From Burkholderiaceae bacterium (GTDB lineage Bacteria > Pseudomonadota > Gammaproteobacteria > Burkholderiales > Burkholderiaceae_D): a stretch of 7,127 nt of DNA. The stretch covers positions 1 through 7,127 of the forward strand of contig JAISIS010000077.1 in the NCBI GenBank assembly GCA_031261905.1, written 5' to 3'. Shown here in pieces: positions 1-6,285 of the stretch. Both the position numbers and the translations under genes were made by a program. The notes below the pieces were generated by a model, which worked only from the letters and a program-made list of their open reading frames with translations, made no database searches and had not been told where the DNA came from. The first letter of the stretch is position 1, and every line of letters begins with the position of its first letter.

Positions 1-1036
1 AGGCAAGCACCTCGGCAACTGACGTATACAGCGCCTCTGGAATCGCATCGCCCAGGTCCGTGTGGCTATACAGCGCACGCGCCAGCGGCGGGGCTTCCAG
101 CATGGGGACCCGGCTCTCTTCGGCTATTTCCCTTATCCTTGCGGCAATCAGCCCCATGCCCTTGGCAACAACAACAGGGGCGCCCATCGTGCCTTCCTTG
201 TATTGCAGCGCCACGGCATAACGCATCGGGTTGGTCACCACCACATCTGCCTTCGGCACTTCCGCCATCATCCTTCTTCTGGCGATCTCGCGCTGCTGCT
301 GACGTATCTTCGCCTTGATCTCCGGATTACCCTCGGAATCCTTGTGTTCCTGCCGGACTTCTTCTTTCGTCATCTTCAGCTTGTTGGCGTAATGCCACAT
401 CTGGTATGGCGCATCAATGGCGGCAATAATGACCAGCGCGCCCACAGTGGCAAGGAAAGTCACCAGGATAATTTCACCCATGTGCTCTGTACCCTGTTTG
501 ACCGGCTGCATACCCAGCGACAGGATGCCGTCAATCTGCGTGCCGACAACCATCCAGGCCACCAGACCCACCAGAAGCGTTTTGCCCACCGCCTTGAACA
601 ACTCGACCAGTGCGCGCATGGATACCATGTTCTTCAAGCCACTCAGAGGATTCATCTTCCCGAAGTTGGGCTGCAGGGCCTTTGAACTGAACAGCCATCC
701 GCCAATCAGGAGCGGAGAAGCCAGGGCGATAATCAGCAGCATCGCCGCAATAGGCGAAAAGGCCAGGAGCACTTCGTAAATACGGGAGATATTGCGTTCC
801 AGCAAGAGGGTCATGTCGAATACTTCTTCGCGCGAAAGCGTCAGCGCGCCGGAAATCATCATTCGTATCTCATGCACCAGCTTGCCGCCCATCATGAGAA
901 AAGCAAGGCCGCCGCCAAGCAGAATGGTGCATGTCGCCAGATCGCGCGATCGGGGAACATCACCTTCTTCCCGCGCCTTCTCCAGGCGTCTGGGCGAGGC
1001 CGATTCGGTTTTCTCAAGATCGCTTTCTTCTGCCAT
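1..1036 (-). CDS. flhB: FlhB, flagellar type III export gate protein (3' end outside window)
   Basis: FlhB is an inner-membrane part of the flagellar export apparatus, and its cytoplasmic domain switches export from rod/hook to filament substrates. The 345 visible residues start MAEESDLEKTE, followed by the family's PRRLEKAREEG stretch. Hydrophobic segments lie near residues 33-52, 88-115, 152-166 and 188-208. A charged linker (about 215-258) leads to the cytoplasmic domain, with VVVTNP at 265-270 and the PPLARALY stretch at 317-323. Only about 20 C-terminal residues seem to be missing. The ATG at 1034-1036 is chosen because it gives the usual FlhB N-terminus; an in-frame stop lies 16 codons upstream with no ATG, GTG or TTG between, although the ribosome binding site is weak. 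The self-cleavage motif, normally NPTH, reads Asn269-Pro270-Met271-Arg272. The family call is very secure. The gene sits beyond the terminator of the che unit and probably has its own promoter. Confidence 0.96.
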   Translation of the reverse strand, partial: MAEESDLEKTESASPRRLEKAREEGDVPRSRDLATCTILLGGGLAFLMMGGKLVHEIRMMISGALTLSREEVFDMTLLLERNISRIYEVLLAFSPIAAMLLIIALASPLLIGGWLFSSKALQPNFGKMNPLSGLKNMVSMRALVELFKAVGKTLLVGLVAWMVVGTQIDGILSLGMQPVKQGTEHMGEIILVTFLATVGALVIIAAIDAPYQMWHYANKLKMTKEEVRQEHKDSEGNPEIKAKIRQQQREIARRRMMAEVPKADVVVTNPMRYAVALQYKEGTMGAPVVVAKGMGLIAARIREIAEESRVPMLEAPPLARALYSHTDLGDAIPEALYTSVAEVLA

Positions 1037-1101
1037 GGCAAGAAATTCCGTCTTGTCGCGCAGGCGCTCCCATAGCGCACATTAACCCGCAACATAGCTT
1101 G

Positions 1102-1131
1102 ATTATTATTTCGCCAATTCTGTAACAGCAA
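1102..1131 (-). promoter_or_regulatory. Possible sigma70-like promoter for flhB
   Basis: On the minus strand, TTGCTG (1126-1131) and AATAAT (1102-1107) are separated by 18 bases, matching 3/6 and 5/6 consensus positions. This would leave a leader of roughly 60 bases before the flhB start. A separate promoter is expected because a strong terminator lies just upstream, but this match is weak and the AT-rich patch allows other registers. Confidence 0.3.
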
Positions 1132-1180
1132 TGTGAAGAAAAAAGGCAAAAAAACCCTTCTTATCCCCTGATACACAAAA

Positions 1181-1215
1181 GAAAAACAGGCTTTCTGCAT
1201 GTCAGAAAGCCTGTT
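1181..1215 (-). terminator. Rho-independent terminator after the second cheY
   Basis: A perfect 13-bp inverted repeat (1185-1197 with 1203-1215) encloses a 5-base loop. On the minus strand the hairpin runs directly into TTTTTCTTTTG, the U-tract of an intrinsic terminator. The plus-strand side has no T-run, so it acts in one direction. It lies 57 bases past the cheY stop and ends the cheA-cheB-cheY transcript before flhB. Confidence 0.92.
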
Positions 1216-1272
1216 CGGCAATAAATTGACCGCTATGCGCCCGGCAGAGCGCAACCGGAATGGAAGAATCTG

Positions 1273-1671
1273 TCAGGTTTTGGGAGGCATTTTCTCAAGG
1301 ATTTTGCCGAGTTTCTCATCCAGTGTGGCGGCGGTAAACGGCTTGACCACATAGCCGCTGGCCCCGGCCTTGGCCGCCTCAATGATATTCTCTTTCTTCG
1401 CTTCGGCGGTAACCATCAGGACAGGCAGTTTGGAAAGTGCCGCATCATGCCGTATCTCTCTTAGCATGGCCAGACCATCCATATTCGGCATATTCCAGTC
1501 CGATACTACAAAATCGAATTTGTCGCTCCTGAGCTTGGCCAGTGCCTGCACGCCATCCTCTGCCTCTTCCACATTGGTATAACCCAGTTCTTTCAACAGG
1601 TTACGAACGATGCGGCGCATGGTTGAAAAATCATCCACCACCAGAAATTTCATCTTTGGATCATTAGACAT
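1273..1671 (-). CDS. cheY: CheY, chemotaxis response regulator (motor-binding type)
   Basis: This 132-residue stand-alone receiver domain takes phosphate from CheA and, as CheY-P, binds the flagellar switch protein FliM to change rotation. All key CheY residues are present: the acidic pair Asp13-Asp14, the phosphate acceptor Asp58 in [10 protein letters not shown], Thr88 in MVTAEA, the switch aromatic Tyr107 and Lys110 in YVVKPF. It closely resembles enterobacterial CheY, which makes it the better candidate in this window for the protein that reaches the motor. The start at 1669-1671 gives [14 protein letters not shown]; an internal Met7 is a less likely start. It lies 91 bases after cheB and is the last gene before the terminator. 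In related bacteria cheZ often follows cheY; here it does not. Confidence 0.97.
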   Translation of the reverse strand: MSNDPKMKFLVVDDFSTMRRIVRNLLKELGYTNVEEAEDGVQALAKLRSDKFDFVVSDWNMPNMDGLAMLREIRHDAALSKLPVLMVTAEAKKENIIEAAKAGASGYVVKPFTAATLDEKLGKILEKMPPKT

Positions 1672-1762
1672 GTAGTTTTCTCAGATCGTGTTTGTTAAGT
1701 AATATCTGGTATATGGTACAACATTTTGCTGCAACATTGTCATTCAGCAACAGACTGATCCA

Positions 1763-2824
1763 TCAAACGCGCAACGAACGCGTACTGTTCTTGGCCAGAT
1801 ACTCCAGCACCATCCGAGGCAAATCGTTGAGCGGCCCCTGTTCATTCACCGCGCCCACCGCAACGGCTTCACGCGGCATACCATACACTACGCAGGTTGC
1901 TTCATCCTGCGCAAAATTATACGCGCCCGCATCACGCATCTCTTTCATGCCGACAGCGCCATCCTTGCCCATACCGGTCAGAATCACGCCAACCGCGTTC
2001 GGGCCGGCCGCTTTGGCTGCGGAACGAAACAATACGTCCACGGACGGGCGATGGCGGCCAACCGGCGGGCTGTTATCCAGTCGGGTCATGTAGTTGGCGC
2101 CACTTCTTTGCAACAGCATGTGGGCATTGCCCGGCGCCAGATAGGCGTGTCCCGGCAGCACACGCTCGTTGCCCTGGGATTCAGTCACTTCAATCCTGCA
2201 CAGGCTGTTGAGCCGCCGCGCAAAGGATGTGGTAAAGCCCTCCGGCATATGCTGCACTATCAGAATGCCAGGCGCGTCCGTCGGCATCTGCACCAGGAAA
2301 TCCTTTATGGCCTCGGTGCCTCCGGTTGAGGCGCCAACGATAATCAGCTTTTCGCTGCTTATCATCATGGATTTGAGCGGCTTGGGCGCCGGAGCGGCGG
2401 ACTTTCTGGATTGCAGGCGCACCTTGGCGCGGGCCGCAATGCGGATCTTTTCCGAGATCATGTCCGTGTATTCCCGCATACCGCTCTGTATGGATATCTT
2501 GGGTTTGGTCACAAAATCAATCGCACCCAGTTCCAGCGCCCGCATGGTAATCTCGGAACCCCTGTCGGTCAGAGAGGATACCATCACTACCGGCATGGGA
2601 TGCAGATGCATCAGCTTTTCCAGAAAATCCAGGCCGTCCATCTTCGGCATTTCCACATCCAGCGTCAGCACGTCCGGATTCAGTTGCCTGATCATGTCGC
2701 GCGCAATAACCGGGTCAGGCGCGGCTCCAACCATTTCCATATCCGGCTGGCTGCCGATAATCTCCCGCATGACGCTGCGGATCAACGCCGAATCATCAAT
2801 TACCAGAACCTTAATCTTGGACAT
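1763..2824 (-). CDS. cheB: CheB, receptor protein-glutamate methylesterase/deamidase
   Basis: CheB removes methyl groups from glutamates on chemoreceptors, and deamidates glutamines, so that receptors adapt; phosphorylation by CheA activates it. The 353-residue length is usual. An N-terminal receiver (about 1-125) has Asp10-Asp11, the phospho-acceptor Asp56 in [11 protein letters not shown], Thr/Ser at 83-84 and Lys107 in VTKPK. A linker rich in Ala, Pro and Lys (about 135-155) joins it to the catalytic domain, with Ser166 in GASTGG, His192 in VQHMPEGF and Asp288 in GMGKDG. These match the Salmonella triad 164/190/286 with a shift of two. The ATG at 2822-2824 has a GGAGC ribosome binding site seven bases upstream. 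The gene follows cheA after 190 bases. The opposing methyltransferase CheR is not in this window. Confidence 0.97.
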   Translation of the reverse strand: MSKIKVLVIDDSALIRSVMREIIGSQPDMEMVGAAPDPVIARDMIRQLNPDVLTLDVEMPKMDGLDFLEKLMHLHPMPVVMVSSLTDRGSEITMRALELGAIDFVTKPKISIQSGMREYTDMISEKIRIAARAKVRLQSRKSAAPAPKPLKSMMISSEKLIIVGASTGGTEAIKDFLVQMPTDAPGILIVQHMPEGFTTSFARRLNSLCRIEVTESQGNERVLPGHAYLAPGNAHMLLQRSGANYMTRLDNSPPVGRHRPSVDVLFRSAAKAAGPNAVGVILTGMGKDGAVGMKEMRDAGAYNFAQDEATCVVYGMPREAVAVGAVNEQGPLNDLPRMVLEYLAKNSTRSLRV

Positions 2825-2831
2825 ATATATC

Positions 2832-2867
2832 GCTCCGATTCAAGCTGGCGGCCCCCGTTTCCCGCCA
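2832..2867 (-). promoter_or_regulatory. cheB ribosome binding site with a small hairpin upstream
   Basis: The minus strand has GGAGC at 2832-2836, seven bases before the cheB ATG, which fixes that start. Ten bases further upstream, TGGCGG and CCGCCA (2862-2867 and 2846-2851) could form a 6-bp hairpin with a 10-base loop. The ribosome binding site is well supported. Any role for the hairpin, such as protecting a processed end or tuning translation, is only a possibility. Confidence 0.5.
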
Positions 2868-3014
2868 TCATTCAATATTCATTAGATGCCAGCAGCATCC
2901 ATTATCCGGTTTACCCAGGCAATAGCCTGCCACTGCGTCCGGACAATCAATTCGTTTAACCTTCGATCCCGGCGACAAATTCGGGCCGCCCCGGAAAAAT
3001 ATCTTTCGTCATCG

Positions 3015-5057
3015 TCAGAAGCCGCCTATATCATTATGCAGATTATGAGAGCGCAGCAACCACGATACATCTATAATCAACGCGACATTGCCGTCCCCCA
3101 TAATTGTTGCGCCTGATACGTTAGGCACTTTACGGTAATTGGTTTCCAGATTCTTTACCACAACCTGATGCTGTCCGACAAGCTCGTCAACCAGCAGAGC
3201 GGCACGATTGCCATCAGCTTCCAGAATCACAACAATGCCTTCGGAAGGCGTCTTTGCACGTGGCGCTATATTAAAAATTTCGGCAAGCGACAGCAGCGCC
3301 AAGTATTCGCTGCGCACCTTGATGACCTTGCCTTCCCCGCTTACTTCCTTGATGTCATTTTCTTCCGGCTGAAGGGATTCAACCACATTGCCCAGCGGCA
3401 GAATATAAATTTCATCACCGGTTCTGATGGACATGCCGTCCAGAATCGCCAGCGTCAGGGGCAGATAAATGGACAGCATGGTGCCCATACCGTGTGCGGA
3501 GCGGATATCCAGAAAACCACCCATTTCGCTCACATTGCGCCTGACCACATCCATGCCGACACCCCTGCCGGATACTTCGGTCACAGCCGAGGAAGTCGAG
3601 AAGCCGGGCAGAAAAATCAGATTCCAGACTTCGGCATCCGACATGTTGTCCGAAACCGGTAAGCCCTTTTCCCTGGCCTTGTCCATAATACGGTCCCGAT
3701 CCAGTCCCGCGCCGTCATCATTGACCTCAATCACAATATTGCCGCCCTGATGCGAAGCCGAAAGATACAGCCTGCCCACCTCGTTCTTGCCGGCGGCCTT
3801 GCGCTCTTCCGGCAATTCAATACCGTGATCCACACTGTTTCTCACCAGGTGCGTCAGAGGATCAATAATGCGCTCGATCAGGCCCTTGTCCAGTTCGGTT
3901 GCCGCGCCTGCAGTCACCAGTTCGACCTTCTTGCCCAGCTTGCCCGCCAGATCATGCACCATACGCGGAAAACGGGAAAAGGCATATTCCATCGGCAACA
4001 TGCGCATTGACATGACCGCGTGCTGCAAATCCCGCGAGTTGCGTGAGAGCTGGCTTAAACTGTCCAGCAAACGCTGATACACCATAGGATCAAGCGAACC
4101 TGCCTGCTGCTCAATCATGGCATGTGTAATCACCAGTTCGCCAACCAGGTTAATAAGCTGGTCAACCTTCTCGGTTCCGACACGGATTGAGGCTGCGCCC
4201 AGTTGCTGATGTGAAGATGTCCTTGACTGGGTCGCGCCGCCTGTTTCGCTTTTCCTGCGCGCGGCCTCATCCGCCCTGACCGCTTCCGGATTACTTTCCC
4301 GCCGGTACGGCAGTGTAATATTGTTGAAAAACCCGTAACCGCGCTCGTCATCCGTGCGCGTATCCGCGCTATCCTGGCCTGAAGAGAGCGCAACCTCCGT
4401 GATGTGTACATCATCCGGGTTAAGCACAAAAGCGCAGATGGATATAATGTCATCCCGTGTTTTGCCGCTGGTCAGCTTCAGAATCGCATTGCCGTCCGGC
4501 GTGGTTTCCCTTTCGATGGTTCCCAGGGTTTCCAGTTCTTCCGTAAGCGCCTCAAGCTGCACGGCATCCATCGCGGGCAAGGTAATTTCATAACTGGTCA
4601 GGCCTGCCCCGGACTCCGATTCCTGCACTTCCTGCCCGGCAGCTTCTTCAACACCGCCCGGAGCATTACCCGGATACGAAAGCGCCTTCAGGTGCTTCAT
4701 GACCTGCTCAACCGCATCGTGATCCACTTCGGAACCAAGCTGATGGGCATCACGCAGCATTTTCAGTACATCCTTGGCCTCAAGGAAAGCCTCGACATGC
4801 CCGCTGGTCAGGCGCTCATTACCCTGGCGGATTTCATCCAGAAGCGACTCCATCACATGACCCACATCGGCCATGTCCGTAAATCCGAAAGTTGCCGCGC
4901 CGCCCTTGATGGAATGCGCAGCCCGGAAAATGGCATTAATGTCTTCCTGATCCGGATGATCCAGATCAATGTTCAGCAGCAGTTTCTCCTGTTCTGCAAG
5001 ATGCTCGTCCGTTTCATCAAAAAAAACCTGAAAGAACTGGCTCATATCAACATTCAT
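3015..5057 (-). CDS. cheA: CheA, chemotaxis sensor histidine kinase
   Basis: CheA works with receptors and CheW in polar arrays, phosphorylates itself and passes the phosphate to CheY and CheB. The five-domain layout is complete in 680 residues. P1 phosphotransfer (1-125) has His48 in AAHSIKGG. A probable P2 CheY/CheB-docking domain lies at about 155-225. After a charged, low-complexity linker (225-285), P3 dimerization spans about 286-345. The P4 ATPase (350-535) has the N box HLVRNSVDHG (Asn407, His411), G1 box NDDGAGLD (446-453), F box FLPGFSTS (482-489) and G2 box SGRGVGMD (496-503). P5, the CheW-like regulatory domain, spans 540-680. The ATG at 5055-5057 follows an AGGAGG site at five bases. 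It lies downstream of a cheY-type gene; no cheW gene follows, so CheW must come from elsewhere. The C-terminus, SHNLHNDIGGF, ends cleanly. Confidence 0.98.
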   Translation of the reverse strand: MNVDMSQFFQVFFDETDEHLAEQEKLLLNIDLDHPDQEDINAIFRAAHSIKGGAATFGFTDMADVGHVMESLLDEIRQGNERLTSGHVEAFLEAKDVLKMLRDAHQLGSEVDHDAVEQVMKHLKALSYPGNAPGGVEEAAGQEVQESESGAGLTSYEITLPAMDAVQLEALTEELETLGTIERETTPDGNAILKLTSGKTRDDIISICAFVLNPDDVHITEVALSSGQDSADTRTDDERGYGFFNNITLPYRRESNPEAVRADEAARRKSETGGATQSRTSSHQQLGAASIRVGTEKVDQLINLVGELVITHAMIEQQAGSLDPMVYQRLLDSLSQLSRNSRDLQHAVMSMRMLPMEYAFSRFPRMVHDLAGKLGKKVELVTAGAATELDKGLIERIIDPLTHLVRNSVDHGIELPEERKAAGKNEVGRLYLSASHQGGNIVIEVNDDGAGLDRDRIMDKAREKGLPVSDNMSDAEVWNLIFLPGFSTSSAVTEVSGRGVGMDVVRRNVSEMGGFLDIRSAHGMGTMLSIYLPLTLAILDGMSIRTGDEIYILPLGNVVESLQPEENDIKEVSGEGKVIKVRSEYLALLSLAEIFNIAPRAKTPSEGIVVILEADGNRAALLVDELVGQHQVVVKNLETNYRKVPNVSGATIMGDGNVALIIDVSWLLRSHNLHNDIGGF

Positions 5058-5214
5058 GATGGCCTCCTCTCAGGCACTCTCCGAAAAGCATCCGGCGAAA
5101 CAGTTCCGGTACGGTGATTTTCCATATCATGCTATTCCCTTGCAACAGGAAAACACGCCTTCGGCTCTCCACAGGCCTGACGGGCGCATTCTTCCCAAAC
5201 CAGGCACCGGTCAT
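5047..5214 (-). CDS. Possible 55-residue small protein between cheY and cheA
   Basis: I do not recognise this ORF. Its ATG overlaps the TGA of the upstream cheY as ATGA, an arrangement typical of translational coupling. It fills the whole 153-base cheY-cheA interval and runs 11 bases into cheA before its stop. The product would begin MTGAWFGKNAPVRPVESRRR and is short and basic at the front (an RRR run at residues 18-20), with a mixed hydrophobic and basic second half that includes MIWKITVPELFRRM. There is no clear membrane segment or known motif. Against it, rare codons (AGG twice, AGA, ATA) are frequent for its size, GC at third positions is only about the window average, and the ORF would overlap the cheA ribosome binding site. 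It could equally be a leader through which ribosomes pass into cheA, or chance. Confidence 0.3.
   Translation of the reverse strand: MTGAWFGKNAPVRPVESRRRVFLLQGNSMIWKITVPELFRRMLFGECLRGGHHEC
5063..5071 (-). promoter_or_regulatory. Strong ribosome binding site of cheA
   Basis: The minus strand reads GAGAGGAGG, five bases before the ATG at 5055-5057. It is the best Shine-Dalgarno match in the window and fixes the cheA start at MNVDMSQFF rather than at Met5. It also lies inside the end of the possible small ORF at 5047-5214. Confidence 0.85.
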
Positions 5215-5582
5215 GAGCGTCCAAGCACTTTTCCGGTGACTTCAATAAGTCGCCTGGGATCAAAAGGCTTGACCATCCAGCCATTGGCTCCCGCCGCACG
5301 ACCACGCGCTTTCATTTCATCGCTGGACTCTGTCGTAAGTATCAGTATCGGCACTCTCCTGTACTGCGGCATTGCCCGCAACGCGCGGGTCAGCGTCAAC
5401 CCGTCCATTTTGGGCATATTCTGATCTGTCAGAATCAGATCAAAAATCTGCTTTTGTGCAAGTTCAAGCGCCTCCTCTCCGTCAACGGCCTCAACAACCG
5501 TATAACCGACCGATTTAAGCGTGAATACGACCATCTGCCGCAATGAACCGGAATCATCTACTGCAAGAATTGTCTTGGACAT
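5211..5582 (-). CDS. CheY-like single-domain response regulator, Trp at the switch position
   Basis: This 123-residue receiver domain has no output domain. It has Asp9-Asp10, the phospho-acceptor Asp53 in LTDQNMPKMDG, Thr83 in ILTTES and Lys105 in MVKPFDP, so it should accept phosphate from CheA, whose gene is 153 bases downstream. The position equal to Tyr106 of E. coli CheY is Trp102 (NGWMVKPF), whereas the second CheY here has Tyr. Stand-alone receivers of this type are often encoded next to cheA. They may act as a motor ligand, a phosphate sink or a regulator of the kinase, and the sequence does not decide which. The ATG at 5580-5582 follows AGGGGT, a moderate ribosome binding site. A promoter-like sequence lies in the gap upstream. 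Its stop overlaps the start of a possible small ORF as ATGA. Confidence 0.93.
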   Translation of the reverse strand: MSKTILAVDDSGSLRQMVVFTLKSVGYTVVEAVDGEEALELAQKQIFDLILTDQNMPKMDGLTLTRALRAMPQYRRVPILILTTESSDEMKARGRAAGANGWMVKPFDPRRLIEVTGKVLGRS

Positions 5583-5633
5583 CGTTACCCCTGAATATTC
5601 CTGAAGTTTACGCCGTAATATTTCTAAAATGCA

Positions 5634-5663
5634 ATTATATTTCTCGGATACAATTTATCACAA
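5634..5663 (-). promoter_or_regulatory. Sigma70-like promoter ahead of the first cheY and cheA
   Basis: On the minus strand a perfect TATAAT (5634-5639) follows TTGTGA (5658-5663, 4/6 of TTGACA) with an 18-base spacer. It lies in an AT-rich 108-base gap between the CheZ-like gene and cheY, with about 45 bases from the expected start point to the ATG. This would let cheY-cheA-cheB-cheY be transcribed independently of motB. No sigma28 (TAAA...GCCGATAA) match was seen here. Confidence 0.5.
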
Positions 5664-5690
5664 TATGCCTGTTCAAGGCGCATCCGGCAA

Positions 5691-6239
5691 TCAGAACAGC
5701 TCAATACTTCCCGCTTCCATGTGTTGCTGCGATACCTGCCGGGTATGCGACCCTTCCAGTTTACGCCGCCTGCTCGTCATTTCCTTACCCACCGCACGAA
5801 TTATCATCTGAACATCGCCTTCACTCTCCGCACCGGATACATCGGTAGCAAGTTTGTTCATTTCCCTGACAACTTCCTGAAGCGCCGCAACGCGAACAAG
5901 CACCTTTTCAATCAACTGGCTGGACATATCCTGAAACTGCATTGCCGTTACAACCGCAGCAACGTTGTCATCCATTTCCTCTCCCAGTTTACCCAGCCTC
6001 TCCAGGGCATAGGGAGAGCAACTTCCCGTTTCCATCAGTTGCCTGACAATCTGTTGCTGACGCCTGACGTCCTTGCCAATGCCAACGACATTGTTTCCCA
6101 GTTTGCTTACCGCATCCCGGAACAGCAAATCAATCTGCAAAAGATCACTTTCTATTTCAGAAAGATACACGAAGTTGTCGCTTGCCATATTTTGCAGCAA
6201 CTCCTGCAGATTTCCTGTTCCGTCCATTTTGTGTTCCAT
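5691..6239 (-). CDS. CheZ-like chemotaxis protein, probable CheY-P phosphatase
   Basis: This 182-residue acidic and helical protein has no membrane segment. The segment TAMQFQDMSSQLIEKV (about 98-113) matches the catalytic helix of CheZ, FQDLTGQVI, including the Asp-x3-Gln pair (here Asp104 and Gln108) that attacks CheY-P with water. Long helices before it (about 20-70) and after it (109-130) would suit the CheZ four-helix hairpin. The end, MEAGSIELF, is a short acidic tail with a terminal Phe, like the CheY-binding tail of E. coli CheZ (DDLLDSLGF). It is somewhat shorter than E. coli CheZ (214 residues). The ATG at 6237-6239 follows AGGAAG. It lies 46 bases after motB and next to a cheY-type gene, which supports a role on CheY. 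I infer phosphatase activity; an array-associated protein that only shares the FQD helix remains possible. Confidence 0.7.
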   Translation of the reverse strand: MEHKMDGTGNLQELLQNMASDNFVYLSEIESDLLQIDLLFRDAVSKLGNNVVGIGKDVRRQQQIVRQLMETGSCSPYALERLGKLGEEMDDNVAAVVTAMQFQDMSSQLIEKVLVRVAALQEVVREMNKLATDVSGAESEGDVQMIIRAVGKEMTSRRRKLEGSHTRQVSQQHMEAGSIELF

Positions 6240-6285
6240 GTTACTTCCTGCGCGAAATGATTGAAACGCACACTACGGTCATGCA

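Noticed and set aside
940..951. 12-base palindrome GATCGCGCGATC.
   Set aside because: It falls inside conserved FlhB coding sequence (the SRDLA region) and is explained by codon choice; there is no second copy to suggest a binding site.
1161..1168. GGGGATAA on the minus strand upstream of flhB, resembling the sigma28 -10 element GCCGATAA.
   Set aside because: There is no TAAA-type -35 element at the required distance; the bases there are the terminator U-tract.
892..1254. 120-codon minus-strand frame spanning the gap before flhB, considered as a possible cheZ.
   Set aside because: It crosses the terminator, overlaps flhB in another frame, and lacks any CheZ motif.
1672..1762. TTGCTG...CAGCAA inverted repeat between cheB and the second cheY, considered as a terminator or operator.
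   Set aside because: The stem is only 6 bp with a 13-base loop and no following T-run, so it has no clear support.
2918..2932. Sigma54-like sequence on the minus strand (TGGCAGG...TTGCC) between cheA and cheB.
   Set aside because: The GG and GC elements are one base too close, and sigma54 promoters tolerate almost no spacing change. The same bases also form a small inverted repeat, CAGGC-TATT-GCCTG.
2882..3025. Open minus-strand frame through the cheA-cheB gap, including IAWVNRIMDAAGI.
   Set aside because: It has no start codon until the last few codons other than a TTG without a ribosome binding site, and it matches no Che protein I know. I treat it as chance or as unreadable remnant sequence.
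4404..5117. Long plus-strand open frames, such as 4404-5117 opposite cheA, 2169-2885 opposite cheB and 62-685 opposite flhB.
   Set aside because: They lie antisense to clearly conserved genes, show no recognisable domains, and arise from the codon bias of the real genes.
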